From: Subsaximicrobium wynnwilliamsii
GTDB taxonomy: Bacteria; Bacteroidota; Bacteroidia; Flavobacteriales; Flavobacteriaceae
DNA length: 64,000 nt
Assembly (NCBI RefSeq): GCF_007997225.1
Contig: NZ_VORM01000004.1
Location: forward strand, 248,001 to 312,000
Direction of reading: 5' to 3'
Below, piece after piece: positions 16,663 through 25,784 of this stretch. The notes beneath the pieces were generated by a model. The model did no database searches, was not told where the DNA came from, and saw nothing but the letters and a program-made list of their open reading frames with translations. Both the position numbers and the translations under genes were made by a program. The first letter of the stretch is position 1. Every line of letters begins with the position of its first letter.

Positions 16663-17490
16663 ATGCAACAAATTATCAATTTTGTTATTAGAAACAAGAA
16701 TTTCCTTTTGTTTCTGTTGCTGTTTGGAATTTCTCTGGGGCTAACCATTCAATCCCATTCTTACCACAGAAGCAAGTTCATCAATTCTGCCAATTTTTTT
16801 ACAGGCGGTATTTATGAGCGTGCCAATGAGGTTACAACGTATTTTACCCTAAAGGAACAAAATCAGCAATTGTTTGAGGAGAATCGCAGGTTGCGCAGCC
16901 AAATTTTCAATCCAAGCGATTCTTTGCAAAAAGAGCCAATCACATTGGATACGAGTTCAACAGGTGCCCTATATCGGTTTAATAAAGCGAAAGTCATAAA
17001 CAACAATTACAGCTTGAGCAAAAATTATTTGACCCTTAATATTGGAAAAAATGACAGCATTACCGAAGATATGGGAGTCATTACCTCAAAAGGCATCGTT
17101 GGTATCATTGACAATACCTCAGCAAATTATTCGCGAGTGCTTTCTATTTTAAACAGTAGAAGTAGAATCAATGCACAATTGAAGCAGTCTAATCATATTG
17201 GCTCTTTGAGGTGGGACGCTAAATCATCAGAAATTGTACAACTTGTAGACGTCTCAAAATTTGCCCCTGTAAAGGTAGGCGACACGATTACCACTGGAGG
17301 CCAGTCGGCCATATTTCCCAAGGGCATTCCTATTGGCTCCATCGTGTCCTTTGACATCGATCCTGGTGGAGATACTTACACGATAAGTGTAAAACTTTTT
17401 AACGATATGACCAGTTTGTATCACGTATATATTATAAAAAACAAAGATGCTTCAGAGATAAAAGCATTAGAAAACCAGTTGAGTGAATAG
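16663..17490 (+). CDS. mreC: Rod-shape-determining protein MreC
   Basis: A 275-residue bitopic protein. One N-terminal membrane helix (about 12-28) and a short coiled coil (about 60-85) precede the periplasmic beta domain (about 110-265; KGIVGIIDNTSANYSRVLSI). It links MreB to PBP2 and RodA in lateral wall synthesis. It overlaps mreD by eight bases. Confidence 0.95.
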   Translation: MQQIINFVIRNKNFLLFLLLFGISLGLTIQSHSYHRSKFINSANFFTGGIYERANEVTTYFTLKEQNQQLFEENRRLRSQIFNPSDSLQKEPITLDTSSTGALYRFNKAKVINNNYSLSKNYLTLNIGKNDSITEDMGVITSKGIVGIIDNTSANYSRVLSILNSRSRINAQLKQSNHIGSLRWDAKSSEIVQLVDVSKFAPVKVGDTITTGGQSAIFPKGIPIGSIVSFDIDPGGDTYTISVKLFNDMTSLYHVYIIKNKDASEIKALENQLSE

Positions 17491-17989
17491 TTTGAACACC
17501 AATATCATATTAAGGTTCATTGTATTGATCTTGGCTCAAGTCTTGGTATTTAATCATATCAATTTCATGGGGCAAATCAATCCCTATCCTTATATTCTTT
17601 TTGTTTTGCTCTATCCGGTAAAAAACAATAGAACCTTGTTTTTGTTGTTGAGTTTTATTTTCGGCTTGTTTGTAGACCTTTTTTCAAATTCAGGCGGCGT
17701 ACACGCGGCAGCTTGTGTAACCATCGCTTACATTAGACCTGGCCTTTTAAAGTTTTGTTTCGGAATGCTCTATGAGCACCAAAGCATCAAATTTAACCAA
17801 ACCGATTTGACCAACCGCATGCTCTACTTTTCCGTATTAACGGTATGCCATCATTTGATCCTGTTTTCTTTAGAGATTTTTAACGTTTCGAATGTAATTA
17901 TGATCCTTCAAAAAACCTTGTTCTCTAGTATTTTCACTATACTTTTGTGTTTCCTGTTTACAGTATTATTTAGTAGCAAGCAACGATGA
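17483..17989 (+). CDS. mreD: Rod-shape-determining protein MreD
   Basis: A 168-residue inner-membrane protein with five or six hydrophobic helices. The GTG start overlaps the end of mreC by eight bases and its stop overlaps the mrdA ATG by four, so the three genes are translationally coupled. Sequence identity in this family is low; the call rests on topology, length and position. Confidence 0.9.
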   Translation: MNSLNTNIILRFIVLILAQVLVFNHINFMGQINPYPYILFVLLYPVKNNRTLFLLLSFIFGLFVDLFSNSGGVHAAACVTIAYIRPGLLKFCFGMLYEHQSIKFNQTDLTNRMLYFSVLTVCHHLILFSLEIFNVSNVIMILQKTLFSSIFTILLCFLFTVLFSSKQR

Positions 17990-19932
17990 GAAAACTCCTT
18001 TTATTTATTACCGTCATAACTGTTGGTCTGTTATTTATTGCACGTTTATTTTATTTGCAAATCTATACAGAAAATACCGATGCCCTTTATGAAGATAATG
18101 CCATTAGAAAAGTCTACGACTACCCTAAACGCGGTTATGTTTACGATAGAAATGGCAAGCTTTTAGTGGCCAACCAGCCCTCTTATGACGTGATGGTCAT
18201 TCCAAGAGAAGTCATGCCCTTGGACACTTTAGAATTTTGCGCACTCCTAAAAATAACCAAAGATTACTTTATTGAAACTTTTAATAAGGCCAACCACTAT
18301 TCGCCTCGCCTGCCTTCACCTTTTGTTCCTCAGCTCTCCAAACAAGACTATGCGGCCTTACAGGAAAAAATGAGAAAGTTTGAGGGATTCTATATCCAAA
18401 AACGATCCATAAGAGATTACCAAACCTCAATAGGTGCGAATGTTTTGGGCGATTTGGGAGAAGTGAATCAGCGCACTATTGAAAACAAACCCTATTATAA
18501 TTTAGGAGACCTCATTGGGAAACAGGGTATTGAACTTTCTTATGAAGAAGTGCTTAGAGGGGTAAAGGGCATCAAATTTATACAGAAAGACCGTTTTAAT
18601 AAAAATATCGGCCCCTACAAGGAAGGCATTTACGATACGCTACCAAAACCTGGCAAAGACATCACGATTACCATTGATGCTGAACTGCAAAAATATGGTG
18701 AACTGCTTATGACCAACAAGCACGGTGGCATTGTGGCTATAGAACCAAGCACAGGGGAAATTTTGGCAATGGTCACAGCTCCTAGTTACAACCCAAATCT
18801 CTTGGTGGGCAGACAGCGCAATAAAAATTTTTCCAAATTATTTTTAGACAAACGTTTAAAGCCCACTTTTGATAGAGGTTTGCAGGCACAATACCCACCA
18901 GGATCGCCCTTTAAAGTAATGAATGCGCTTATTGGCTTACAGGAAGGCGTAATAGATACAAATGATACCTACCCATGCCGCATGGGATATTACTACGGCA
19001 GTCAAAAACTTACAGGCTGTCACAGCCATCCCAGCCCGCTTGCCATGAATGGTGGCATTTCTCAATCTTGTAACGCCTATTTCGTAAATGTATATAGACG
19101 AATCATTGACAAATATAAGGACCCCGGTAAGGGCATGAATGTTTGGGCCAATCACGCCAAGAGTTTTGGACTGGGCAACTTCTTGAATAATGATTTAGCA
19201 GTGGGCCAACCCGGCCGCATTCCCGATGGTGACTACTACGATCGTGCCTATGGCGACAATCGTTGGGGCTCCACCTATATTGTCTCCAATGCCATAGGCC
19301 AAGGTGAAGTGGAAACCACACCCATACAATTAGCCAATATGGTAGCTGCCATTGGCAACCGTGGTTATTATTTCACGCCTCATATCATCAAGAATATTGA
19401 AGGGAGTGAGATTGATAGCACATTTACCAAACCTAAATATACCACAATTGACAAACAGCATTTCGAGCCTGTGGTGCAAGGCATGTTTGATGTTTATAAT
19501 GAAGGTACCGCCACATCCTTGAGAATTCCCGGTATAGATATCTGCGGAAAAACAGGAACTGCCGAGAACTTCATGAAAATTGATAGTGTAAAAACGCAAT
19601 TGACAGACCATTCCATTTTTGTGGCGTTTGCACCGAAGGATAATCCTAAAATCGCAATTGCAGTATTTGTTGAAAATGGATATTGGGGAAGCCGTTTTGC
19701 AGGACGAATTGCCAGTTTGATGATAGAAAAGCATATTAATGGAAACATCACTAGAACCGATATGGAAGATTGGATCCTTACCCACAGCTTGGAAGATGAG
19801 TATCTAAAACCCTATTCTGGCGAACCCTTCAAAATCAATAGGGAAACCACCCTAAAAGTGGTCCCCAATGTAAAAGACCACCCCGTCGATCATTTCGCTC
19901 TTGAATTCGAAACCAATCAACCCCTTAATTAA
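17986..19932 (+). CDS. mrdA: Penicillin-binding protein 2 (class B transpeptidase)
   Basis: A 648-residue protein with one N-terminal membrane helix, a pedestal (about 40-200; KRGYVYDRNGKLL, IGKQGIELSYE) and a transpeptidase domain. The three active-site motifs are intact: Ser307 with Lys310 (GSPFK), SCN at 361-363 and KTGTAEN from Lys522. It cross-links peptidoglycan in the elongasome with RodA, encoded two bases downstream. Confidence 0.96.
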   Translation: MRKLLLFITVITVGLLFIARLFYLQIYTENTDALYEDNAIRKVYDYPKRGYVYDRNGKLLVANQPSYDVMVIPREVMPLDTLEFCALLKITKDYFIETFNKANHYSPRLPSPFVPQLSKQDYAALQEKMRKFEGFYIQKRSIRDYQTSIGANVLGDLGEVNQRTIENKPYYNLGDLIGKQGIELSYEEVLRGVKGIKFIQKDRFNKNIGPYKEGIYDTLPKPGKDITITIDAELQKYGELLMTNKHGGIVAIEPSTGEILAMVTAPSYNPNLLVGRQRNKNFSKLFLDKRLKPTFDRGLQAQYPPGSPFKVMNALIGLQEGVIDTNDTYPCRMGYYYGSQKLTGCHSHPSPLAMNGGISQSCNAYFVNVYRRIIDKYKDPGKGMNVWANHAKSFGLGNFLNNDLAVGQPGRIPDGDYYDRAYGDNRWGSTYIVSNAIGQGEVETTPIQLANMVAAIGNRGYYFTPHIIKNIEGSEIDSTFTKPKYTTIDKQHFEPVVQGMFDVYNEGTATSLRIPGIDICGKTGTAENFMKIDSVKTQLTDHSIFVAFAPKDNPKIAIAVFVENGYWGSRFAGRIASLMIEKHINGNITRTDMEDWILTHSLEDEYLKPYSGEPFKINRETTLKVVPNVKDHPVDHFALEFETNQPLN

Positions 19933-19934
19933 AT

Positions 19935-21215
19935 ATGTTGAGAGAAACCGATAGAGACTTTAAGTTTGATTGGATTACAATTATTTTGTTCTTGTTGCTT
20001 GTGGGCTTTGGATGGTTGAACATTGTATCAGCATCGCATGTTGGTGAGATTGATAGCTATTTTGACATCACTAAACTTTATGGGAAACATCTCGTTTTTA
20101 TTGGTCTTTCCACACTATTAATCGTTCTCATCCTATCGTTGGAAGCAAAATTCTATGAGCGTTTTGCAACCATAATCTATATAATTGCCATGTTGTCTTT
20201 GGTGGGACTTTTTATCTTCGGAAAAAACGTCAATGGCCAATTGGCTTGGTATGGTGTTGGAAGCATGACCATACAGCCCAGTGAATTTGCAAAATTCGCC
20301 ACCGCACTTGCCATAGCAAAATACATGAGCGATCTGCAAACAAACATGAAGACCCTTGGTGATCAAATTAAAGCCGCTGGTTTGATTCTATTACCTTCCA
20401 TATTGATTTTGCTGCAAAATGATACGGGCTCTACATTGGTTTATGCTTCATTTTTCTTTGTGTTTTATAGAGAAGGTCTCCAAAAAGTATATCTAACTAT
20501 CGCAATATCTGCGATTCTCTTGGCCGTAATCTCACTTAAATTTGGCATCCTCATTACTGCTGGTTCGGCCGCATTTGTGATTTTTATCTCCTATTTTTTC
20601 AGAAGAAAAAAGCGAGCTGCGTTTTGGAAGCCCATCGTACTTTTACTGGTATGCGTTGGCTTCTCCTATGGCGTTGAACTGTTCTATGAAAATAGCTTGC
20701 AAACACATCAAAGAAACAGAATTAGCCTTTGGTTGCGCCTAGAGAAAGATCCTGCGAAATTGGAACAGATGAAAAAAGAGGAAGCCTATAACCTCATCCA
20801 ATCAGAACAAGCCATCAGTTCGGGCGGATTATCGGGGAAGGGCTTTATGGAAGGCACCCGTACAACAGGAAAGTTTGTGCCCGAACAACATACCGATTAT
20901 ATTTTCAGCACCGTTGGTGAAGAATGGGGATTTCTAGGTAGTGCTATCGTGATCATCCTATTTATGGCATTGATCATTCGCGTTTTAGTGTTGGCAGAAT
21001 CCCAAAAATCTACCTTTAGTAGGGTCTATGGCTATGGGGTGGCATCTATCTTATTTGTGCATTTTACTATAAATATTGGGATGGTCATGGGCTTGATTCC
21101 AACGATTGGCATCCCCCTACCCTTCTTTAGTTATGGTGGCTCCGGACTTTGGGGATTCACGATTCTATTATTTATATTCGTGAAATTGGATAGCAATAAA
21201 ATCAACGAGTGGTAG
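19935..21215 (+). CDS. rodA: Rod-shape-determining glycosyltransferase RodA
   Basis: A 426-residue SEDS-family protein with about ten membrane helices. The family signatures are present (QPSEFAKFA near 115, DYIFSTVGEEWGFLGS near 320 and PFFSYGGSGLWG near 395). It polymerises lipid II into glycan strands with PBP2. Last gene of the mre cluster. No clear terminator was seen in the 200 bases after it. Confidence 0.96.
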   Translation: MLRETDRDFKFDWITIILFLLLVGFGWLNIVSASHVGEIDSYFDITKLYGKHLVFIGLSTLLIVLILSLEAKFYERFATIIYIIAMLSLVGLFIFGKNVNGQLAWYGVGSMTIQPSEFAKFATALAIAKYMSDLQTNMKTLGDQIKAAGLILLPSILILLQNDTGSTLVYASFFFVFYREGLQKVYLTIAISAILLAVISLKFGILITAGSAAFVIFISYFFRRKKRAAFWKPIVLLLVCVGFSYGVELFYENSLQTHQRNRISLWLRLEKDPAKLEQMKKEEAYNLIQSEQAISSGGLSGKGFMEGTRTTGKFVPEQHTDYIFSTVGEEWGFLGSAIVIILFMALIIRVLVLAESQKSTFSRVYGYGVASILFVHFTINIGMVMGLIPTIGIPLPFFSYGGSGLWGFTILLFIFVKLDSNKINEW

Positions 21216-21416
21216 CAAATTACCAAAGGACTCCCGTTCGTTTTTCATCGCGACACCTTAGTTTTTGAACATCCCGTTTTGGACGGAAGGCTTTTGACCT
21301 ATGGAAACATTGACAATCTTAATACCCTCAATTCGAATATAAAGCGTTTTTTAATCGCATTCACTACTATCTTTTTTCGTTAAAACGCAAATTTAACCGA
21401 TTATATACCTAAATAA

Positions 21417-21447
21417 TTTGTTTCTTATACAATTCCGACTACATTTG
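21417..21447 (+). promoter_or_regulatory. Bacteroidota-type promoter for the surface-protein pair
   Basis: TTTG (21417-21420), a 19-base spacer and TACATTTG (21440-21447) match the -33/-7 consensus exactly. Transcription would start about 18 bases before the ATG at 21472. Confidence 0.7.
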
Positions 21448-21471
21448 GTACTCTAAAACCAATCGCTATTT

Positions 21472-21942
21472 ATGAAAAACCTTCTCCCGCTTTTTATCTT
21501 CCTCCTGGTCACCATGAGCTATGCTCAAAAAGATATAGTCAGCAGTGGCGGAAACGCTATTGGAACTGGAGGATCTGTAGATTATACGGTTGGTCAAGTG
21601 GCCTATCAAACCAAATCCAACACCAATGCCTCCATGCTTGAAGGCGTACAGCAACCTGTTGAGATTTATGCGCTCTCAGTCACAGGTGTAGAGACTGCAA
21701 TCAATGCCACACTTTATCCCGTACCTGCGACCACTCTTGTAAATTTAAAATTAAACTTAACCAAGTTTTCAGGCACTCCCCGCTTTGAAATTGTGGATAT
21801 CAACGGGAGGATATTGAGCCAAAGTAGTATTAGTGCCAATCACACCCAAATTGATATAAGCCATTTAGAGACAGCTAACTACTTTTTCAACATCGTTTTG
21901 AACAAAAAACGCATCAAAACCTTTAAACTCATTAAAAATTAA
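21472..21942 (+). CDS. Small T9SS type A sorting-domain protein
   Basis: A 156-residue secreted protein: signal peptide (to SYAQ, about residue 19), a short domain with the recurrent flavobacterial pattern SSGGNAIGTGGSVDYTVGQV, and a T9SS C-terminal domain (about 80-156; LYPVPATTLVNLKL, FEIVDINGRILSQ). The CTD directs export through the type IX system and cell-surface attachment. It is almost only a sorting module. It lies ten bases before a large collagen-like protein that lacks such a domain, so the two may act together. The partnership is an inference. Confidence 0.85.
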   Translation: MKNLLPLFIFLLVTMSYAQKDIVSSGGNAIGTGGSVDYTVGQVAYQTKSNTNASMLEGVQQPVEIYALSVTGVETAINATLYPVPATTLVNLKLNLTKFSGTPRFEIVDINGRILSQSSISANHTQIDISHLETANYFFNIVLNKKRIKTFKLIKN

Positions 21943-21952
21943 AACCCCATCG

Positions 21953-23695
21953 ATGAAACAGAAATTACTCTTTTTAACTCTATTCGTTTTGAGCACGTTC
22001 ACTTTTGCCCAATCCCCAGAAGGCTTCACTTATCAAGCAGTGGTGCGCAATTCTGCCGATGAATTAACTAGCAATGCAAACATTGGGATGCGCTTAAGTA
22101 TTTTGCAAGGCACCGAGACAGGCACTAGTGTATACACAGAAACCCAATTAACATCGTCAAATTCAAACGGCCTCATAAGTTTGATCATTGGCAATGGGAC
22201 GGTTGTATCAGGTTCGATGTCTGCCATTGATTGGTCAAACGGACCGTATTTCATAAAAACCGAAACAGATCCTACAGGTGGTAATAATTATACCATCGTT
22301 GGCGTAAGTCAAATGTTGAGCGTGCCTTATGCACTTTATGCAGCCAATTCAGCCACAGGGGCTGAAGGTCCACAAGGTCCTGCAGGGCCAATTGCAGGAA
22401 CGAATACACAAATCACTTTCAATAATGAAGGTAATGCCGCGGGAAGCGCCAATCTCACATGGGATGACGCTACCAATACGCACAGCGTAAACGGTACTTC
22501 CATTACTACCAATGGTAAAGTCACAGGCCTAGCAGGTACAGGAACACGACCTGTTGCTGTGGACGAAAATGGCAATTTCGTTATTGGAAGTGCTACTGGG
22601 GGTTCAGGTATTTCAGGAACTGGCAACAACAACTTTCATCTTAAATGGACAACCGCTGGCGCTGTTGCTGGCAACTCCATGATCCAAGATAATGGTACCG
22701 CAGTGGCCGTCAATTCGAGTCCGAATCAAAAATATTTAATGTATGTCTATAAAAACCAATTGACAAATGAAGGTGACGGCCAGCATTCACTTATAGGGTG
22801 GCGAACAAGAAACAGCCCTAATGAAGGTACTGGATACAGCCTGACTAAAACAAATACAGGCACGGCAGGAAACAGCTTTTGGGGAGACAAGTATTCTTTC
22901 GGCGTTGGGGGTTGGAACTTCAACGATTTTACGCGAACAGGCGGTGTTTTAGGTGCAGATAACGGTGGTAACTATTGGGGAGCACTTGGATACAGAACAA
23001 GCGCCTCTCTTACCTATGGAGTTTATGGATCGAATGCCTACGGTGCTGGTGCTGGATTTTTACCAAACACTGAAATCTCTGGTTTTGGAGGTGGCTTTTT
23101 CGGAATGATTGGCTCAGCTTCCAAAGGGAGCCTTATTGGTCAATTAAATGCTGGTGATTTGTTTTCTTCCTACAACTCTGGAAATCTCTATACTCTAGGA
23201 AAAAATGTAGAATTGGTAGCCACAGCAAATAATAAAGTAACACCTGTTTATGCAGTGACTAGCGTAGAGTCTACCATATACGCCAAAGGAAACGCCAAAT
23301 TAGTAAATGGAGAGGCGCGCATTTTATTTGATGAGCAATTCAAATCCTTATTGGGCGAAAGTCCGGAAGTGACCGTGACGCCAAAGGGCAATTGCAATGG
23401 CGTCTATATTGCGTCTATAGATAGAAACGGGTTTAGCATCAAAGAAATGGACAATGGCTCAAGTAATGTGGACGTTTCTTGGATTTCAGTTGGAAACCGT
23501 ATCGACAACGGCATGGATAAAGCCACAAAGAAAGTAACCGATCCTTCGTTCGAAAGGAACATTCAGCAAGTCTTGTTCAACGATGGCAATACAGATGCTA
23601 AAGGCCAAGGTATTTGGTGGGATGGAGCCAATATTCGCTTCGGAAATATGCCTGCCCATCTTACCAAAGTTGAAAGACCTAAAGGCGCTAATTAA
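21953..23695 (+). CDS. Collagen-like secreted surface protein
   Basis: A 580-residue protein with a signal peptide (cleaved near FAQ, residue 20). The N-terminal domain is typical of flavobacterial adhesin-like proteins (PEGFTYQAVVRNS... PYALYAANS). A short collagen triplet run (GPQGPAGP, about 141-148) precedes a long Gly/Asn-rich, beta-repeat region. No T9SS sorting domain is visible at its C-terminus. Probably an extracellular or outer-membrane structural protein. The enzymatic role, if any, is unknown. Confidence 0.75.
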   Translation: MKQKLLFLTLFVLSTFTFAQSPEGFTYQAVVRNSADELTSNANIGMRLSILQGTETGTSVYTETQLTSSNSNGLISLIIGNGTVVSGSMSAIDWSNGPYFIKTETDPTGGNNYTIVGVSQMLSVPYALYAANSATGAEGPQGPAGPIAGTNTQITFNNEGNAAGSANLTWDDATNTHSVNGTSITTNGKVTGLAGTGTRPVAVDENGNFVIGSATGGSGISGTGNNNFHLKWTTAGAVAGNSMIQDNGTAVAVNSSPNQKYLMYVYKNQLTNEGDGQHSLIGWRTRNSPNEGTGYSLTKTNTGTAGNSFWGDKYSFGVGGWNFNDFTRTGGVLGADNGGNYWGALGYRTSASLTYGVYGSNAYGAGAGFLPNTEISGFGGGFFGMIGSASKGSLIGQLNAGDLFSSYNSGNLYTLGKNVELVATANNKVTPVYAVTSVESTIYAKGNAKLVNGEARILFDEQFKSLLGESPEVTVTPKGNCNGVYIASIDRNGFSIKEMDNGSSNVDVSWISVGNRIDNGMDKATKKVTDPSFERNIQQVLFNDGNTDAKGQGIWWDGANIRFGNMPAHLTKVERPKGAN

Positions 23696-23716
23696 TCTTG
23701 ATCTGGTTTATTATAG

Positions 23717-23755
23717 AAAAAAGGCTTCCCAATTAAACGGAAGCCTTTATATTTA
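23717..23755 (+). terminator. Rho-independent terminator after the surface-protein pair
   Basis: The arms aaaggcttcc / ggaagccttt enclose a short AT-rich loop, with A residues before and a T-rich stretch after. Confidence 0.85.
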
Positions 23756-23787
23756 TAACCATTGTTGTACGATAAAAGACATAAGAC

Positions 23788-23844
23788 CCTGCCTACCGCA
23801 GGCAGGCGCTTCGCTTTTAGAACCAATCCCGAAAGCTTTCGGGA
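23788..23844. repeat. Composite: two palindromes around an inverted copy of the 23-bp repeat
   Basis: A seven-base palindrome (cctgcct / aggcagg, 23788-23806) is followed by the reverse complement of the pre-groES 23-bp core (gcttcgcttttagaacc, about 23809-23825). An 18-base perfect palindrome (tcccgaaagctttcggga, 23827-23844) comes next. Three repeat families meet within 57 bases. Confidence 0.8.
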
Positions 23845-24024
23845 AAGACTTGACTCTAACTATCTGACAAACGGATATAGCTTAAAAGGAACAATGGCTT
23901 CTCCATCTCCTTAAAATTATTTCTAAAAAGCAAGGTGTCATTTTTAAAAAAAAGGGAAACCCTTTATGCCTAAAAGATTCATGAAACTAAACTATTTTTA
24001 ATGGCACACTAATGATCTATAACA

Positions 24025-24915
24025 ATGAAACACCTACTCATTTACTTCTTTTTCTCTATTACAAGCTTTGCGCAGTCAACCTACGATGCCACTTCTATTG
24101 CATCCATAAAGCACTGCATTTACACATTGGCTAATGACAGTCTCTACGGAAGAGCCGCTGGAAGTGCAGAGGAGCTTAAAACATTGGCTTATATTGAGCA
24201 CAGCATTACCAAGTTTACCGACCTAAAGATGCAGCGCCAAGCCTTTGATATAAAAACGGCTACTTATGAAACACTAATCGCCAACAATGGTTATTATTTT
24301 TTAGACAATAATTCAGATACTACCCTATTACTCTCCGCCCATTATGATCACATTGGTTTAGGTGGCGATTTATCGACTGCATTTACTGCAGGTCAAATAC
24401 ACAATGGTGCCGATGATAATGCCTCTGGAGTGGCATTGACGATAAGCTTATTTCAAGCCATAATAGAACGTAAATTAACGGATTTCAACTATGTTGTTGC
24501 CTTTTATTCTGGCCATGAGCTGGGGCTTCATGGGTCCTCTGCTTTTGCTGAAGTATTACAGCATCAAACAAAAATGGATCATACTATTAGTGCGGTAATC
24601 AATATTGACATGGTAGGACGCTTTGATCCTGAGCTCAAAAGCATCCGCATTTACAGTAACAAAGCTGCAGATTCCTATTTTGAAAATTTTACTGAAATTG
24701 ACCCAAACCTCCTTGTGCTTAAAGGTTCAGAAAAAAAACTGGAACTCTTAGACACCAAAACCTTTCACGCCCAAAACCTACCCTGCCTAAGTATGACCAC
24801 TGGCGTACATTTAGATTATCACAAACCTAGTGATGACGCCCAATATATAAATTATGAAGGCATCGTTACAATACGCGATTACATACTTCAACTCATTGTT
24901 GGGTTATCAGATTAG
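24025..24915 (+). CDS. M28 family metallopeptidase-like protein with altered catalytic Glu
   Basis: A 296-residue secreted protein (signal peptide to about residue 17). It has the M28 di-zinc framework: His106/Asp108 in HYDH, Asp131 in GADDNASG, Glu165, Asp195 in NIDMVG and His266 in YHKPSD. The usual catalytic Glu-Glu pair reads Gly-His164-Glu165 here (SGHELGLHGS), so the general base position is His. It may be a slow or specialised aminopeptidase, or a related cyclase or hydrolase. Monocistronic, convergent with msrA across a shared terminator. Confidence 0.82.
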   Translation: MKHLLIYFFFSITSFAQSTYDATSIASIKHCIYTLANDSLYGRAAGSAEELKTLAYIEHSITKFTDLKMQRQAFDIKTATYETLIANNGYYFLDNNSDTTLLLSAHYDHIGLGGDLSTAFTAGQIHNGADDNASGVALTISLFQAIIERKLTDFNYVVAFYSGHELGLHGSSAFAEVLQHQTKMDHTISAVINIDMVGRFDPELKSIRIYSNKAADSYFENFTEIDPNLLVLKGSEKKLELLDTKTFHAQNLPCLSMTTGVHLDYHKPSDDAQYINYEGIVTIRDYILQLIVGLSD

Positions 24916-24930
24916 GCACATTTCCACAAA

Positions 24931-24970
24931 AAAAAATCTTTCAGTTACTTAAAACTGAAAGATCCTCTTC
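24931..24970. terminator. Bidirectional terminator between the M28 gene and msrA
   Basis: Perfect 11-base arms (atctttcagtt / aactgaaagat) are preceded by an A run and followed by a pyrimidine-rich stretch, so it can serve both convergent genes. Confidence 0.85.
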
Positions 24971-24988
24971 TATCATATTTTGGAAATC

Positions 24989-25660
24989 TTAATGATTTTT
25001 ATTCAACACTTCTGGCATCTTGGCTTGAAACCGTTTTAATCTAGGCACAGACACATTTCTTATATACCCATCGTTAGGATGTAAACGCTCATAATTTTGA
25101 TGGTAGTCTTCCGCGATCCAGAATTTTTGAAAAGGATAGACTTCAGCAGCGATCTTCTCGTTCATTTTAGCGCCTAAAGCTGATTTCTTTTCATCAATGA
25201 TTTTCTTTTGTGCCTCATTTTGATAAAAAAGGATGGAGCGGTATTGCGATCCACGGTCATTGCCCTGCCCATTTACTTGGGTTACATCTTGAGAGGCGAA
25301 ATACACATCGACCAAAGTTTCAAAACTCACAACCTCAGGATCATAAATAACCTCTACCGATTCAGCATGCCCTGTTTTACCAGTATTGCTTGACTCGTAG
25401 GTTGGATTTTTTGTATGGCCTCCCGCATACCCACTAATCACATCGTCAACACCATTTACACTGTCATAAATTGCTTCTACGCACCAAAAACAACCGCTGG
25501 CAAAATAAGCCTTGGCCATGCCATTTTCCATCGGGACCGCAACAGGATCGGCATTGATGACCTCTTGCTGCTCCTTGCTCAAATTGGCTTGTTGTGCTGT
25601 ATTTTGACAGCTAAATAAAATAACGGTAAAAAGTGTTGTTAGAAAGGTTTTCATATACAT
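24989..25660 (-). CDS. msrA: Peptide-methionine (S)-S-oxide reductase, lipoprotein form
   Basis: A 223-residue MsrA with an N-terminal lipoprotein signal (LFSCQN, Cys about residue 18). The catalytic motif GCFWC is at residues 56-60, followed by SGYAGGHTKNPTYE and GHAESVEV. It repairs oxidised methionine in exported proteins, probably facing the periplasm. The start may be two codons later (second ATG at 25654). No fused MsrB domain is present. Confidence 0.94.
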   Translation of the reverse strand: MYMKTFLTTLFTVILFSCQNTAQQANLSKEQQEVINADPVAVPMENGMAKAYFASGCFWCVEAIYDSVNGVDDVISGYAGGHTKNPTYESSNTGKTGHAESVEVIYDPEVVSFETLVDVYFASQDVTQVNGQGNDRGSQYRSILFYQNEAQKKIIDEKKSALGAKMNEKIAAEVYPFQKFWIAEDYHQNYERLHPNDGYIRNVSVPRLKRFQAKMPEVLNKNH

Positions 25661-25727
25661 GTTTTTTGTTCTTATGTTATGTCGCTATAAGTTAGACAAC
25701 CTTAAGCGCTAAGATGTGAAAATTATG

Positions 25728-25767
25728 CTAAAAAAAATAGCCTCTGCAGATGCAGAGGCTATTTTGT
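25728..25767 (-). terminator. Terminator after the coiled-coil (zinc-ribbon family) gene
   Basis: Arms aatagcctctgca / tgcagaggctatt, loop of about two bases, with A/T runs on both sides. Read on the minus strand it ends the gene at 25785. Confidence 0.88.
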
Positions 25768-25784
25768 GAATTGTATGTGATCGC

